Shown piece by piece: positions 1-6,918 of a DNA stretch of 41,519 nucleotides (position 1 is its first letter; each line of letters starts with the position of its first letter). The DNA lies in assembly GCA_030836825.1 (NCBI GenBank), contig JAUPLR010000067.1, positions 1 through 41,519 on the forward strand. The letters run 5' to 3'. The DNA is from Campylobacterota bacterium. Lineage in GTDB: Bacteria; Campylobacterota; Campylobacteria; Campylobacterales; Sulfurimonadaceae. The notes under the pieces are model-generated. The model was given only the letters and a program-made list of their open reading frames with translations. It did no database searches and was not told the DNA's origin. The translations under genes and the position numbers were made by a program.

Positions 1-9
1 GGGGATTGT

Positions 10-44
10 AAAAATATGGTGACTCTCCCCTTGGAGTCACCATA
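10..44 (-). terminator. Rho-independent terminator of the MazF-type TA operon
   Basis: A perfect 11-bp inverted repeat (15-25 with 34-44, 8-nt loop) is followed, reading on the minus strand, by a run of five T. It lies about 80 bases past the toxin stop codon in the right orientation to end that transcript. On the plus strand the hairpin has no T tail, so it is unlikely to act in that direction. Confidence 0.75.
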
Positions 45-122
45 ACACTTTCCCTGCACAACGTACTTTCAACCACTTTAAGCTTTACTAGGTGACCAAC
101 TTTTCATAAAACTATATTTCAT

Positions 123-458
123 TTAAAAATTTTTGCAAAGATGGGCAATTACAGCATCATATTCAACCGATGTAAGTTTTGCAATTTTCTCTTTTATTCT
201 CATTTTTGAAAGAACTCGGATTTGATTGATTAAAATATCCGAATCTTCTTTGAGACCATCTCTTTTTAAAATTCTGATTCTATATGGATCCATATTATCA
301 AGAAGATCCGTCGAAAGAGGCATAAGAATGACTGTATCTAAGATAGCATTTTCATCATCCCCTGAGATGATTACGGCAGGTCTAATTTTTCCTACTTCAT
401 CACCTTTTTTAGGGTAAAGATTGACAATGACAACATCGCCTCTATTTAAGTCCATCAT
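123..458 (-). CDS. MazF/PemK-family mRNA interferase toxin
   Basis: This encodes a 111-residue protein of the MazF/PemK (CcdB-like fold) family, which in known members cleaves mRNA or other RNA. The N-terminus shows the family hallmarks: RGDVVIVNL at about 6-14, a basic loop, then KIRPAVIIS at about 24-32, with a later VILMPLS strand. Length matches the family. It begins inside the upstream antitoxin gene (17-bp overlap). Two adjacent ATG codons are possible starts; GGAG lies 6 nt before the second (455), which may be the real one. The overlap implies coupled translation and a conventional type II toxin-antitoxin pair. A terminator follows. The toxin identity is well supported; the RNA target cannot be read from sequence. 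Confidence 0.88.
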   Translation of the reverse strand: MMDLNRGDVVIVNLYPKKGDEVGKIRPAVIISGDDENAILDTVILMPLSTDLLDNMDPYRIRILKRDGLKEDSDILINQIRVLSKMRIKEKIAKLTSVEYDAVIAHLCKNF

Positions 459-690
459 TCACTCCAAGCTCTGCAAATTCCAAATCTTGATGATTTCTTA
501 GTTTATGCAGTTTTGCAAGTTTTTCTTCTCGATCGATTTTTTCGATGATCGGCAAGATAAAGCTTTCATATTTTGAAGAAATAAAATATCCTACAGTAGT
601 ATGCGCTCTTCTATCGATAATTTCAGCCACATCCATTATTTTCATTAAAGAGGGCTTGTTTTGAATATCTGTTACACCATACGTTAACAT
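442..690 (-). CDS. Antitoxin partner of the MazF-type toxin (Phd/RHH-like, family uncertain)
   Basis: This encodes an 82-residue protein immediately upstream of and overlapping the toxin gene, the usual place for a type II antitoxin. The N-terminal half (MLTYGVTDIQ, then MDVAEIIDRRAHTTVGYFIS) could form a Phd/YefM-like DNA-binding fold. The C-terminal half is charged and likely wraps the toxin. I do not recognise a precise family, so the role rests on position and size. The start at 690 has an AAAGGA ribosome binding site and a TATAAT box upstream. Antitoxins of this type normally repress their own promoter. Confidence 0.7.
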   Translation of the reverse strand: MLTYGVTDIQNKPSLMKIMDVAEIIDRRAHTTVGYFISSKYESFILPIIEKIDREEKLAKLHKLRNHQDLEFAELGVNDGLK

Positions 691-722
691 CTAATATCCT
701 TTTTTTGTATTAATCTATGTGT

Positions 723-728
723 ATTATA
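723..728 (-). promoter_or_regulatory. -10 box of the TA operon promoter
   Basis: TATAAT on the minus strand lies about 33 bases before the antitoxin start. The surrounding bases are very AT-rich and repeat AAGATAT twice, 14 bases apart, which could be part of an autoregulatory operator. No -35 consensus is visible, as is common in Campylobacterota. Confidence 0.55.
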
Positions 729-798
729 TCTTATATTTAATATCTTAACTACTAAAATATACTTTTACACTTTACGCTTTCTTTAAACTTTCATAGCC

Positions 799-804
799 TA
801 TAAT
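799..804 (+). promoter_or_regulatory. -10 box of the ktrB operon
   Basis: A perfect TATAAT predicts transcription starting near 811. The resulting leader carries AAGGA at 822-826, a good ribosome binding site, although the first ATG in the ktrB frame is at 863. See the ktrB entry for the start problem. Confidence 0.6.
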
Positions 805-862
805 GTTTTCAGACATCAAGTAAGGATTCCCCACGCAATCGCAGGACGTTAAAATCATTTTT

Positions 863-2161
863 ATGAGCTTTGTTATTCTCATTGGATTTGGGGCTTTACT
901 CCTAATGCTTCCGTTTGCCCATAATGGTGAGCTCTCTCTCATCGATGCTCTCTTCACTTCCACATCTGCCGTATGTGTGACAGGGTTGATTGTCAAAGAC
1001 ACTCCCGTCGATTTCACCACTTTCGGGCACGTCGTTATCCTCTCTCTGATTCAAATCGGGGGGATAGGGTACATGACTGCGGTGACGTTTATGGCCCTCA
1101 TGCGCCGTCAGAAACTCAACTATCGGGATCGTCTTATCCTCAAAGAGTCCTTAAATTACCCGGGAATGAGCGGAATATTTCGCTTCTTGAAAATTGTTTT
1201 TGCGAGTATCGTTATTATTGAACTCGTTGGCGGTATCATTCTCTCATTGCGTTTCTGGGCAGATATGCCGTTTGGCAAAGCCCTTTGGTTCGGTTTCTTT
1301 CACTCTGTTTCCGCATTTAACAATGCCGGGTTTTCCCTCTACAGTGACAATATGATGGGCTTTAAGGGGGATCTTGTTATCAATCTCACCATACCGCTTC
1401 TCATTATATTGGGTGGACTTGGGTATTTAGTCCTCTTGGAGCTTTACAACTACCGCAAAAAAACGTTAGCCCGTATCTCTACGCATACCAAAATCGTCTT
1501 ATGGACATCGGGATTACTGATTCTAGGGGGGATGATGATCATTCTCACCCTCGAGTGGAACAATCAAAAACTGTTTGGAGATGCGGATGGATGGCACAAA
1601 ATTTTGATTGCGTGGTTTGCCTCTGTCAACTACCGTACAGCAGGTTTTAACACCATCGATTTTTCAATCATGAACGATTCGGATCTCTTTTTTGGAACCA
1701 TATTTATGATGATAGGAGGAAGCCCCGGAGGGACTGCCGGCGGTATCAAAACGACCGTCGTAGCGCTAGCTGTTATCGGAGTCTGGTACACATTACGCGG
1801 ACAGACCAATCCTCATATTTTTCGCAGAAGCCTCAGCGCCTATCAGATCAACAAAGCGTACGCTGTTATTTTTATTGCCACTTTTTATGTTTTGATTTCC
1901 ACCGTTTTACTCAATGAAAGCGAAAGACTCTCCTTTGTGCGAACCCTCTTTGAAACCTGCTCGGCGTTTGGCACCGTAGGGCTTTCTACGGGTAATGGAG
2001 GGGTGTTAAGTTACAGCGCAAATTTCAGCGCTCTTGGAAAGTTCAATATTATCTTATTGATGCTGATGGGAAGAATTGGTGTCTTTGCCTTCACCGTTGT
2101 CATCGTGGGAAAAGCGGTAAAAAGCCGCATTAAATACGCAGAAGGAAAGGTCGTAATATGA
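863..2161 (+). CDS. ktrB: Potassium uptake channel subunit KtrB/TrkH family
   Basis: This is the K+-translocating membrane subunit of a Ktr/Trk system. From the ATG it is 432 residues with four M1-P-M2 repeats. The filter segments are visible: CVTGL (38-42), NNAGF (153-157), RTAGF (258-262) and GTVGL (370-374), each with the key glycine. The glycine-rich GGSPGGTAGGIK stretch (285-296) matches the intramembrane gating loop of KtrB, and GRIG (403-406) is also typical. The N-terminus looks about 10-15 residues short. In-frame codons run back to a TAA at 821 with no ATG, and the ribosome binding site at 822-826 is 6 nt from an ACG codon at 833, so translation may begin upstream of 863. The stop overlaps ktrA by 4 bp. 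Family is certain; the start is not. Confidence 0.92.
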   Translation: MSFVILIGFGALLLMLPFAHNGELSLIDALFTSTSAVCVTGLIVKDTPVDFTTFGHVVILSLIQIGGIGYMTAVTFMALMRRQKLNYRDRLILKESLNYPGMSGIFRFLKIVFASIVIIELVGGIILSLRFWADMPFGKALWFGFFHSVSAFNNAGFSLYSDNMMGFKGDLVINLTIPLLIILGGLGYLVLLELYNYRKKTLARISTHTKIVLWTSGLLILGGMMIILTLEWNNQKLFGDADGWHKILIAWFASVNYRTAGFNTIDFSIMNDSDLFFGTIFMMIGGSPGGTAGGIKTTVVALAVIGVWYTLRGQTNPHIFRRSLSAYQINKAYAVIFIATFYVLISTVLLNESERLSFVRTLFETCSAFGTVGLSTGNGGVLSYSANFSALGKFNIILLMLMGRIGVFAFTVVIVGKAVKSRIKYAEGKVVI

Positions 2162-2811
2162 CGTACGTTGTTATCGGATTAGGAAAGTTTGGATTTCACG
2201 TTGCCAAGGGGTTGGCACAGCAAGGAGAAGTCGTTATCGCTATCGATAATGATGAAGAAAAAATTCGCGATATAAGCGAGTTTGTTCAAGACGCAATCAT
2301 GCTTGATTCTACCGATATACGCGCTCTTCGTGAAGCGGGAATTGGGGATGCGGAAATCGCGATAGTCAGTATCGGTGAACATATTGAAGCCAGCATTCTT
2401 ACCGTTATGGCGCTCAAGGAACTGGGCATCGAGACGGTTGTCGCCAAAGCTATTACCCAAGTACACGGGCAAATTCTCTCCAAACTCGGTGCTGCCAAGG
2501 TGATCTATCCCGAGATGGAATCAGCCAAAAAGCTGGTTAAAAAAATCGTTGCCAACATGCACTACGAAACGATCGATCTCTCCATCACAATGAAGCTTGC
2601 CAAAATGACCGTTCCCTCTTTTTGGGTCGGCACTTCGATTCTCTCTCCTATTTTCGAAGAAGAGTATGATGTAAAAGCCATTGCCTACAAGCATCAAGGA
2701 GAATGGCGTACTACCTTTGAAAAAAATGATATTCTGGAAGCCGGCGACATTTTGGTCGTATTGGGCGACAGCAACCATATCGAAGCGCTCAGTAAAAAAC
2801 ATAATCAATGA
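2158..2811 (+). CDS. ktrA: Ktr potassium uptake regulatory subunit KtrA (RCK domains)
   Basis: This is the cytoplasmic nucleotide-binding regulator that forms a ring under KtrB and gates K+ flux. The 217-residue protein has an N-terminal RCK_N Rossmann domain (VVIGLGKFG at about 4-12; an acidic residue at the end of the second strand, IDND around 29-32). Its C-terminal RCK_C domain covers about 140-217. Length matches KtrA (about 220) rather than the doubled TrkA. It overlaps ktrB by 4 bp (ATGA) and the downstream deacetylase gene by 4 bp, so the three are translationally coupled. Confidence 0.93.
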   Translation: MTYVVIGLGKFGFHVAKGLAQQGEVVIAIDNDEEKIRDISEFVQDAIMLDSTDIRALREAGIGDAEIAIVSIGEHIEASILTVMALKELGIETVVAKAITQVHGQILSKLGAAKVIYPEMESAKKLVKKIVANMHYETIDLSITMKLAKMTVPSFWVGTSILSPIFEEEYDVKAIAYKHQGEWRTTFEKNDILEAGDILVVLGDSNHIEALSKKHNQ

Positions 2812-3551
2812 TCTTAAAACGCTTTATCTGGCTGTTCTTTCCCCTCTCGATTTACGCACAGACACCCCCTCAACAATGGGGCGAAAATGTTACCGGCGTA
2901 ACTACCAAGTTCCATTCCGATAAAAAAGAGATTGCTCTAACCTTTGATGCATGCGGTGGAAGCGCGCGAAGTTCTCAATACGATGAGGGACTCATCGAGT
3001 TTTTGACGGCACACCGTATCCCTGCCACTCTTTTTATCAACGCCCGCTGGATTGACAGTAATCCTGAAATTTTTATGCAGCTTTCCCGCAATCCCCTCTT
3101 TGAAATCGCCAATCACGGAACAGCCCATAAACCTCTTTCCGTTGAAGGCAAGAGCGCTTACGGCATCCATGGCACTGCCTCCGCGGATGAAGTGATCGCT
3201 GAAATACAGGGAAACAATCAAAAAATAGAAAAACTCACCGGAAAACGTCCAAGATTTTTTCGCGCCGGAACCGCTTATTACGATGAGCAAGCCGTAGCCA
3301 TTGCGCATACACTGGAAATGGAGATTGGCGGGTTTTCGATTTTAGGCGATGCGGGAGCTACCTTTAGCGCCCAAAAAGTAGCTCAATATCTCATCGCTGC
3401 TCGTGCTGGAGATATCATCATCTACCACATGAACCATCCTGAGGGGGGAACGCGTGAGGGAATTATTCAAGGCGTCACAACCCTTATCAAAGAGGGCTAT
3501 ACGTTTGTACGTTTGAGTGATGTTAAAAAGAGCCTCATAAAAATCCCGTAA
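2808..3551 (+). CDS. Secreted NodB-type polysaccharide deacetylase
   Basis: This is a 247-residue protein with a short hydrophobic N-terminus (about 4-17, ending YAQ) that looks like a signal peptide, followed by a NodB-homology domain. Motif 1 is TFDACG (45-50), with Ala where many deacetylases have the second Asp. Motif 2 is NHGTAH (102-107), giving the metal-binding His pair. The RPRFFRAG segment (147-154) fits motif 3, and IIYHMNH (204-210) fits motif 5. It probably removes acetyl groups from a cell-wall or extracellular glycan. The TFDACG form is a recognisable subgroup, so loss of activity should not be assumed. Coupling to ktrA by a 4-bp overlap is unexpected functionally. The stop codon touches the convergent gene at 3552. 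Confidence 0.82.
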   Translation: MILKRFIWLFFPLSIYAQTPPQQWGENVTGVTTKFHSDKKEIALTFDACGGSARSSQYDEGLIEFLTAHRIPATLFINARWIDSNPEIFMQLSRNPLFEIANHGTAHKPLSVEGKSAYGIHGTASADEVIAEIQGNNQKIEKLTGKRPRFFRAGTAYYDEQAVAIAHTLEMEIGGFSILGDAGATFSAQKVAQYLIAARAGDIIIYHMNHPEGGTREGIIQGVTTLIKEGYTFVRLSDVKKSLIKIP

Positions 3552-3914
3552 TCACCAGCCATCTCCCGCATGATTGTCGTGCTTTGATTTTTTATAGCGT
3601 CTGGCATTTACCCTTTTTTCAAGCTGATTTTGGGCGTAAAAAAGTTCTTCCTTGATAGTGTTTATCTCCTCATCGCTGTTACGATAATCGAGAATTTTTT
3701 GCCCCAACGCTTCGAGCGCCATGTACTCATCTTTATACAGTTTGACCGCTTCATTTTTTTCTAAAAAACGAAAATTCATGTCCACTTTTTGATCGTACTG
3801 TTCTTTGGTCGGATCCTCGCTTTTGGCAAGATACGACAATATTCCACTTATAAAGCGCCCCAAAAGACGAATGTAGCGAAGTCGCTTTGAGCTTTCGAGT
3901 TTAGAATCGTTCAT
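3552..3914 (-). CDS. Conserved-type hypothetical protein, charged and helical
   Basis: This is a 120-residue protein I do not recognise. It is rich in Lys, Arg and Glu and looks mostly helical. A short hydrophobic patch (LGRFISGILSYL, about 18-29) is followed by probable coiled-coil helices, and the tail is basic (RRYKKSK). The reading frame is open further upstream. The ATG at 3914 is chosen because GAGG precedes it and a promoter box sits just outside it at 3945-3950. It is transcribed divergently from the rhodanese gene and converges on the deacetylase with no intergenic base. Confidence 0.65.
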   Translation of the reverse strand: MNDSKLESSKRLRYIRLLGRFISGILSYLAKSEDPTKEQYDQKVDMNFRFLEKNEAVKLYKDEYMALEALGQKILDYRNSDEEINTIKEELFYAQNQLEKRVNARRYKKSKHDNHAGDGW

Positions 3915-3940
3915 AAAACCTCGGTTAATGATTAAGAAGC

Positions 3941-3950
3941 TATAATTATA
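3941..3950. promoter_or_regulatory. Symmetric -10 element for two divergent genes
   Basis: TATAATTATA is its own reverse complement and holds a perfect TATAAT on each strand (3941-3946 plus; 3945-3950 minus). Predicted leaders are about 26 nt to the rhodanese start (3979) and about 24 nt to the hypothetical gene start (3914). Divergent transcription from symmetric -10 elements is a known bacterial phenomenon; its use here is inferred. Confidence 0.6.
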
Positions 3951-3978
3951 TCGACAATATGCACAAAAGGTTTTTTTC

Positions 3979-4377
3979 ATGAAGTGGTTTCTTTCTCTGC
4001 TTTTGCTCGCCAACGTTACGATGGCCGACTACACGGCCAAGCCTCTCGATAAAAAATTGTTTGACTCTAAAATTAAAATCATCGACATACGAACACCTGG
4101 CGAATGGCGAAACACTGGACTTGTCAAAGGATCTATCCCGATTAAATTTTTTGATGAACGCGGAAACTATGATCTCGAAGCATTTCTAAACAGACTCAAT
4201 AAAAACATCAAAGAGGGCGAACGTTTTGCCATCATCTGCGCTACTGGAAATCGCACCAAGATACTAGGTACCCACCTTGGGCAAAAGATGGGCTACAACG
4301 TTATCAATCTGCAAGGCGGAATTCAATGGGCAATAGCAAAAAAAATCCCGATAGAGCCTTATACACCAAAGAGTTAA
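3979..4377 (+). CDS. Periplasmic single-domain rhodanese-like protein
   Basis: This is a 132-residue protein with an N-terminal signal peptide (about 1-16, cut after TMA) and one rhodanese domain. IIDIRTPGEW (34-43) is the classic first strand and loop. The active-site loop CATGNR (87-92) provides the nucleophilic Cys87 and a Gly/Arg-rich cradle. The LQGGIQWA segment is the usual C-terminal motif. It could move sulfane sulfur in the periplasm, which fits a sulfur-oxidising lifestyle, but the substrate is not evident. It is monocistronic and followed by a structured intergenic region. Confidence 0.85.
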   Translation: MKWFLSLLLLANVTMADYTAKPLDKKLFDSKIKIIDIRTPGEWRNTGLVKGSIPIKFFDERGNYDLEAFLNRLNKNIKEGERFAIICATGNRTKILGTHLGQKMGYNVINLQGGIQWAIAKKIPIEPYTPKS

Positions 4378-4385
4378 GCTAGAAA

Positions 4386-4430
4386 ATTCACGAGACCCTT
4401 GGCAGCATAGTGCCTTGCAACATCGTGAAT
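4386..4430. repeat. Long inverted repeat between rhodanese and GGDEF genes
   Basis: Perfect 8-bp arms (4386-4393 and 4423-4430) enclose a smaller hairpin (GGCA 4401-4404 with TGCC 4411-4414). It lacks a T tail on the plus strand, so it is a poor terminator for the rhodanese gene. On the minus strand four T follow, but no minus-strand gene ends here. Its function is unknown. Confidence 0.5.
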
Positions 4431-4469
4431 CATTGCTTTAATTCGCGCCCATCTGATACTCTTTTTTAG

Positions 4470-4475
4470 TATACT
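4470..4475 (+). promoter_or_regulatory. -10 box upstream of the diguanylate cyclase gene
   Basis: TATACT, with a second near-match TATAGG at 4480-4485, lies about 60 bases before the chosen start at 4533. No convincing -35 is present. Confidence 0.4.
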
Positions 4476-4532
4476 TTGGTATAGGAATTGCTTAGAAATA
4501 GAATCTATGTCCCAAAAGGCGCACCCTATTTT

Positions 4533-5741
4533 ATGGAATCTCTGAAGCTAAAGACCAAACTTCTTTATTTACTCATAAGTGTCGCGCTGGGCCTTCTTGT
4601 TGTCGGTTTTGTAGGTTATTTTAACCTTCTGACAATGAAAAAAAACGTAGATACGCTCTATTTTGGCTCCATGCTTCCTATCACCGAGCTCAGCGCTATC
4701 AACACGGCCTATCACCATGAACTTGAATCCAATGTTTATCGATGGCGGGAAAAAGTACTCAGCGATGAAGATTTCGCCCGTGACGTTACCTTGGGTCTTA
4801 CCAATATTGATCAGCTGTGGGCCAGCTATCGTTCGCATCACACCCGTCCCGAAGAGGTCCCTTACATCACGTACACCGATGGACGTATTGATGTTATGAA
4901 ACGCTATTTTGAGAACATTCGCTCACTTGCCGCCCAGCACACAAATGCATCTTCTGTCTCAATCTTGACCCTTTCCGATAACATCACTTCCATTCACAAT
5001 ACCATTGCGCAACTCATATCCTATGAAATTGCTGTGGCACAATATGAGCGTTCCGTTACCCTTAACCATCATCAAAATTCTTTGATGCAACTTGCCGTCA
5101 TGCTCAGTGTCATTTTAGCAGGGGTGATGACCTTTGCGTGGCGAATCTTTACCCAAATTGAACGGCAACAACAACAGCTTTTGGATTCTTCGAAAGCATT
5201 ACAACACCTTAATATAAAGCTGGAGCAGGCTTCCTACACAGATACCCTTACGGGGATTTTTAACAGGCGCTATTTTAATCTCGTCTATGAGCGTGAATTC
5301 AAGCGCGCTTCTCGCGCCGTTAAACCGATTACTTTTATCATGGTAGATATTGATTACTTCAAACCGTACAATGATACGTATGGGCATTTACAAGGCGACG
5401 TTGCCTTGCAAAATGTCGCGCGTGTATTGAAAACATCGCTCTCGCGTCCCGGAGACTTTGCCTTTCGCTTAGGCGGGGAAGAGTTTGGCGTCGTACTAAG
5501 CGATACCGATGCGGCAAGTGCCCGCCAAATGGCGGAACGCTTGCGTTTCAATGTAGAATCGCTTAATATGGAACATAAAGGGAATAAAAACACGGGGATT
5601 GTCACGATTTCTCTGGGCGCGATTTGCGTCACCCCTACTATGAGTATGGGAAATGAAGCACTCTTGCACACCGCCGATGTCAATCTCTATGCGGCAAAAG
5701 AGAGAGGTCGTAACCAAGTCGTCTTTACGACTACTTTATAG
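4533..5741 (+). CDS. Membrane-bound diguanylate cyclase (GGDEF) with periplasmic sensor
   Basis: This is a 402-residue inner-membrane protein that should make cyclic di-GMP. A first transmembrane segment (about 10-32) leads into a helical periplasmic region resembling four-helix-bundle ligand-binding domains. A second membrane segment (about 183-205) and a short coiled linker follow, then a GGDEF domain (about 233-402). The active-site motif is intact as GGEEF (314-318). An inhibitory-site RxxD (RPGD, 305-308) sits five residues before it, as needed for product feedback. The frame is open to a TTG at 4488, but the ATG at 4533 begins the usual basic-then-hydrophobic N-terminus. Only three bases separate its stop from the convergent SUI1 gene. 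Confidence 0.9.
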   Translation: MESLKLKTKLLYLLISVALGLLVVGFVGYFNLLTMKKNVDTLYFGSMLPITELSAINTAYHHELESNVYRWREKVLSDEDFARDVTLGLTNIDQLWASYRSHHTRPEEVPYITYTDGRIDVMKRYFENIRSLAAQHTNASSVSILTLSDNITSIHNTIAQLISYEIAVAQYERSVTLNHHQNSLMQLAVMLSVILAGVMTFAWRIFTQIERQQQQLLDSSKALQHLNIKLEQASYTDTLTGIFNRRYFNLVYEREFKRASRAVKPITFIMVDIDYFKPYNDTYGHLQGDVALQNVARVLKTSLSRPGDFAFRLGGEEFGVVLSDTDAASARQMAERLRFNVESLNMEHKGNKNTGIVTISLGAICVTPTMSMGNEALLHTADVNLYAAKERGRNQVVFTTTL

Positions 5742-5744
5742 GGC

Positions 5745-6083
5745 TTACTTCGGTTTCTTAAAACAAAAAGAGAGGGCTTCCAACGCTTCACGTATCTTTG
5801 GTCCAATGTCGCCTTGAAACTCCATCCAGCCCTCTTTATACGCACCGCCGCACGCAAGTTTTTTTTTCAAAATGGTCAGTGTTTTTTGCGCAGCCTCATC
5901 ACTTAAACAAAACGGTCCCACGAGGCTCACCGCTTTTCCGCGGCGTTTCTCTTTTTGCAAAATCAACGCATGCTTTGAAGGCTCCTCGATAATGATGATT
6001 TTTGCTTTGGTTTCGCTTTCCAAATTCCATCCGTCATCCCATGATGAACCAAAATCCAGCGAAAACTTCGTCCCCCTAGACAT
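5745..6083 (-). CDS. SUI1/eIF1-like translation factor (YciH family)
   Basis: This is a 112-residue protein whose C-terminal half is a SUI1/eIF1 domain. Conserved strands around GKAVSLVGPF and the stretch KKLACGGAYKEG (about 77-88) match bacterial YciH proteins, as does the closing QGDIGPKIREAL helix. Bacterial SUI1 proteins are thought to affect start-site selection or stress-related initiation, but their role is poorly defined. The ATG at 6083 is preferred over a TTG at 6098, because AGAAGG directly abuts that TTG while GAG is well spaced from the ATG. It overlaps the preceding gene by 8 bp. Confidence 0.85.
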   Translation of the reverse strand: MSRGTKFSLDFGSSWDDGWNLESETKAKIIIIEEPSKHALILQKEKRRGKAVSLVGPFCLSDEAAQKTLTILKKKLACGGAYKEGWMEFQGDIGPKIREALEALSFCFKKPK

Positions 6084-6918
6084 CTTTTTCTCGGACAACC
6101 TTCTGAATCAATGCACTCGCGCCGGGGACATTCAGATCTCCTCGATTCACCATCATAAGGATCTGATTCCCGCAATACAGCGCGTTATCGTACACCACCA
6201 CCACAATTTCATCCCCCTCTTTTAGAAACGTGGTTTCGCCAAAATGGGTGTAGCGTGTAGCCCCGATACTAACGATCGCTTGCGTTGGAAACTGAGCCTT
6301 TTTTAGATACTCTCCGATGGATTCCAAGGGTCCGATGTCTTCTTGCGTATTAAGCTGTTGAACCATCCACTGCGTGAGTTTTTCGTAAAAATAACGATAA
6401 CCCTTAAGCTCAACGTCTTCTCCGTAACGCATCGTCAACCCATCACGCTTTAAGAAAGATGCGATTCGATAGCTGTCCATAACCCCGCCCTCAACAAAGC
6501 GATCAATCGGAAAAAGAGTTGACGCTATCCCCTTGGAGAAAGGACCCCAATTTTTTTTGAGGCTAATTTTAGGAACACCTTCTTTGCGAAGAGAACAGTC
6601 GTTGTATGCGCCGAATTGTTTTGGAATAATATGCGTTACCTTCCCGCTAGAATCATACGTTATTTCACAAATAAGCCCTACTTCAGGCTCGATTTGAACA
6701 TTGCACTCTTCTTTTGGAAGAACAATGGTGTCGCAGCTAAGAGGATAAACACCCAAATAACCCTCACGATTGGGGACATAAAAAGGGAACATCCCTTTGG
6801 GACCGTTGGGATCTTCGGTAATGACCTTTTTGAAGTCTTCAATTTCTCCCGCCTGCTCTAAATGCAGGGCAAAATTGCCCGCGACGCCAAAACCGACGTA
6901 ATTTTTATAAAGTTCCAT
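6076..6918 (-). CDS. DUF5718-like protein, possible fumarylacetoacetase-fold relative
   Basis: This is a 280-residue cytosolic protein found in epsilonproteobacteria that I tentatively place in DUF5718. No function is established to my knowledge. Segments such as EPEVGLICEI, FGAYNDCSLR and KNWGPFSKG recall the acidic metal-ligand and substrate loops of the fumarylacetoacetate hydrolase superfamily, but this is by eye and weak. The start at 6918 is chosen because it begins the conserved N-terminus (MELYKNYVGFGVAGN). It overlaps the end of the ABC-F gene by 14 bp and the start of the SUI1 gene by 8 bp. That sandwich between two ribosome-associated genes hints at a translation-linked role. Confidence 0.7.
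   Translation of the reverse strand: MELYKNYVGFGVAGNFALHLEQAGEIEDFKKVITEDPNGPKGMFPFYVPNREGYLGVYPLSCDTIVLPKEECNVQIEPEVGLICEITYDSSGKVTHIIPKQFGAYNDCSLRKEGVPKISLKKNWGPFSKGIASTLFPIDRFVEGGVMDSYRIASFLKRDGLTMRYGEDVELKGYRYFYEKLTQWMVQQLNTQEDIGPLESIGEYLKKAQFPTQAIVSIGATRYTHFGETTFLKEGDEIVVVVYDNALYCGNQILMMVNRGDLNVPGASALIQKVVREKDV

Noticed and set aside
15-44. First repeat of a CRISPR array at the window edge
   Set aside because: It is a single inverted repeat with no spacer or second copy, and it fits a terminator for the minus-strand operon.
803-823. ATG opening a six-codon frame (MFSDIK then stop) in the ktrB frame, suggesting a nonsense mutation in ktrB
   Set aside because: This ATG is part of the perfect -10 box TATAATG and has no ribosome binding site, so it is probably not transcribed. 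The ACG at 833 is the better candidate for the lost start.
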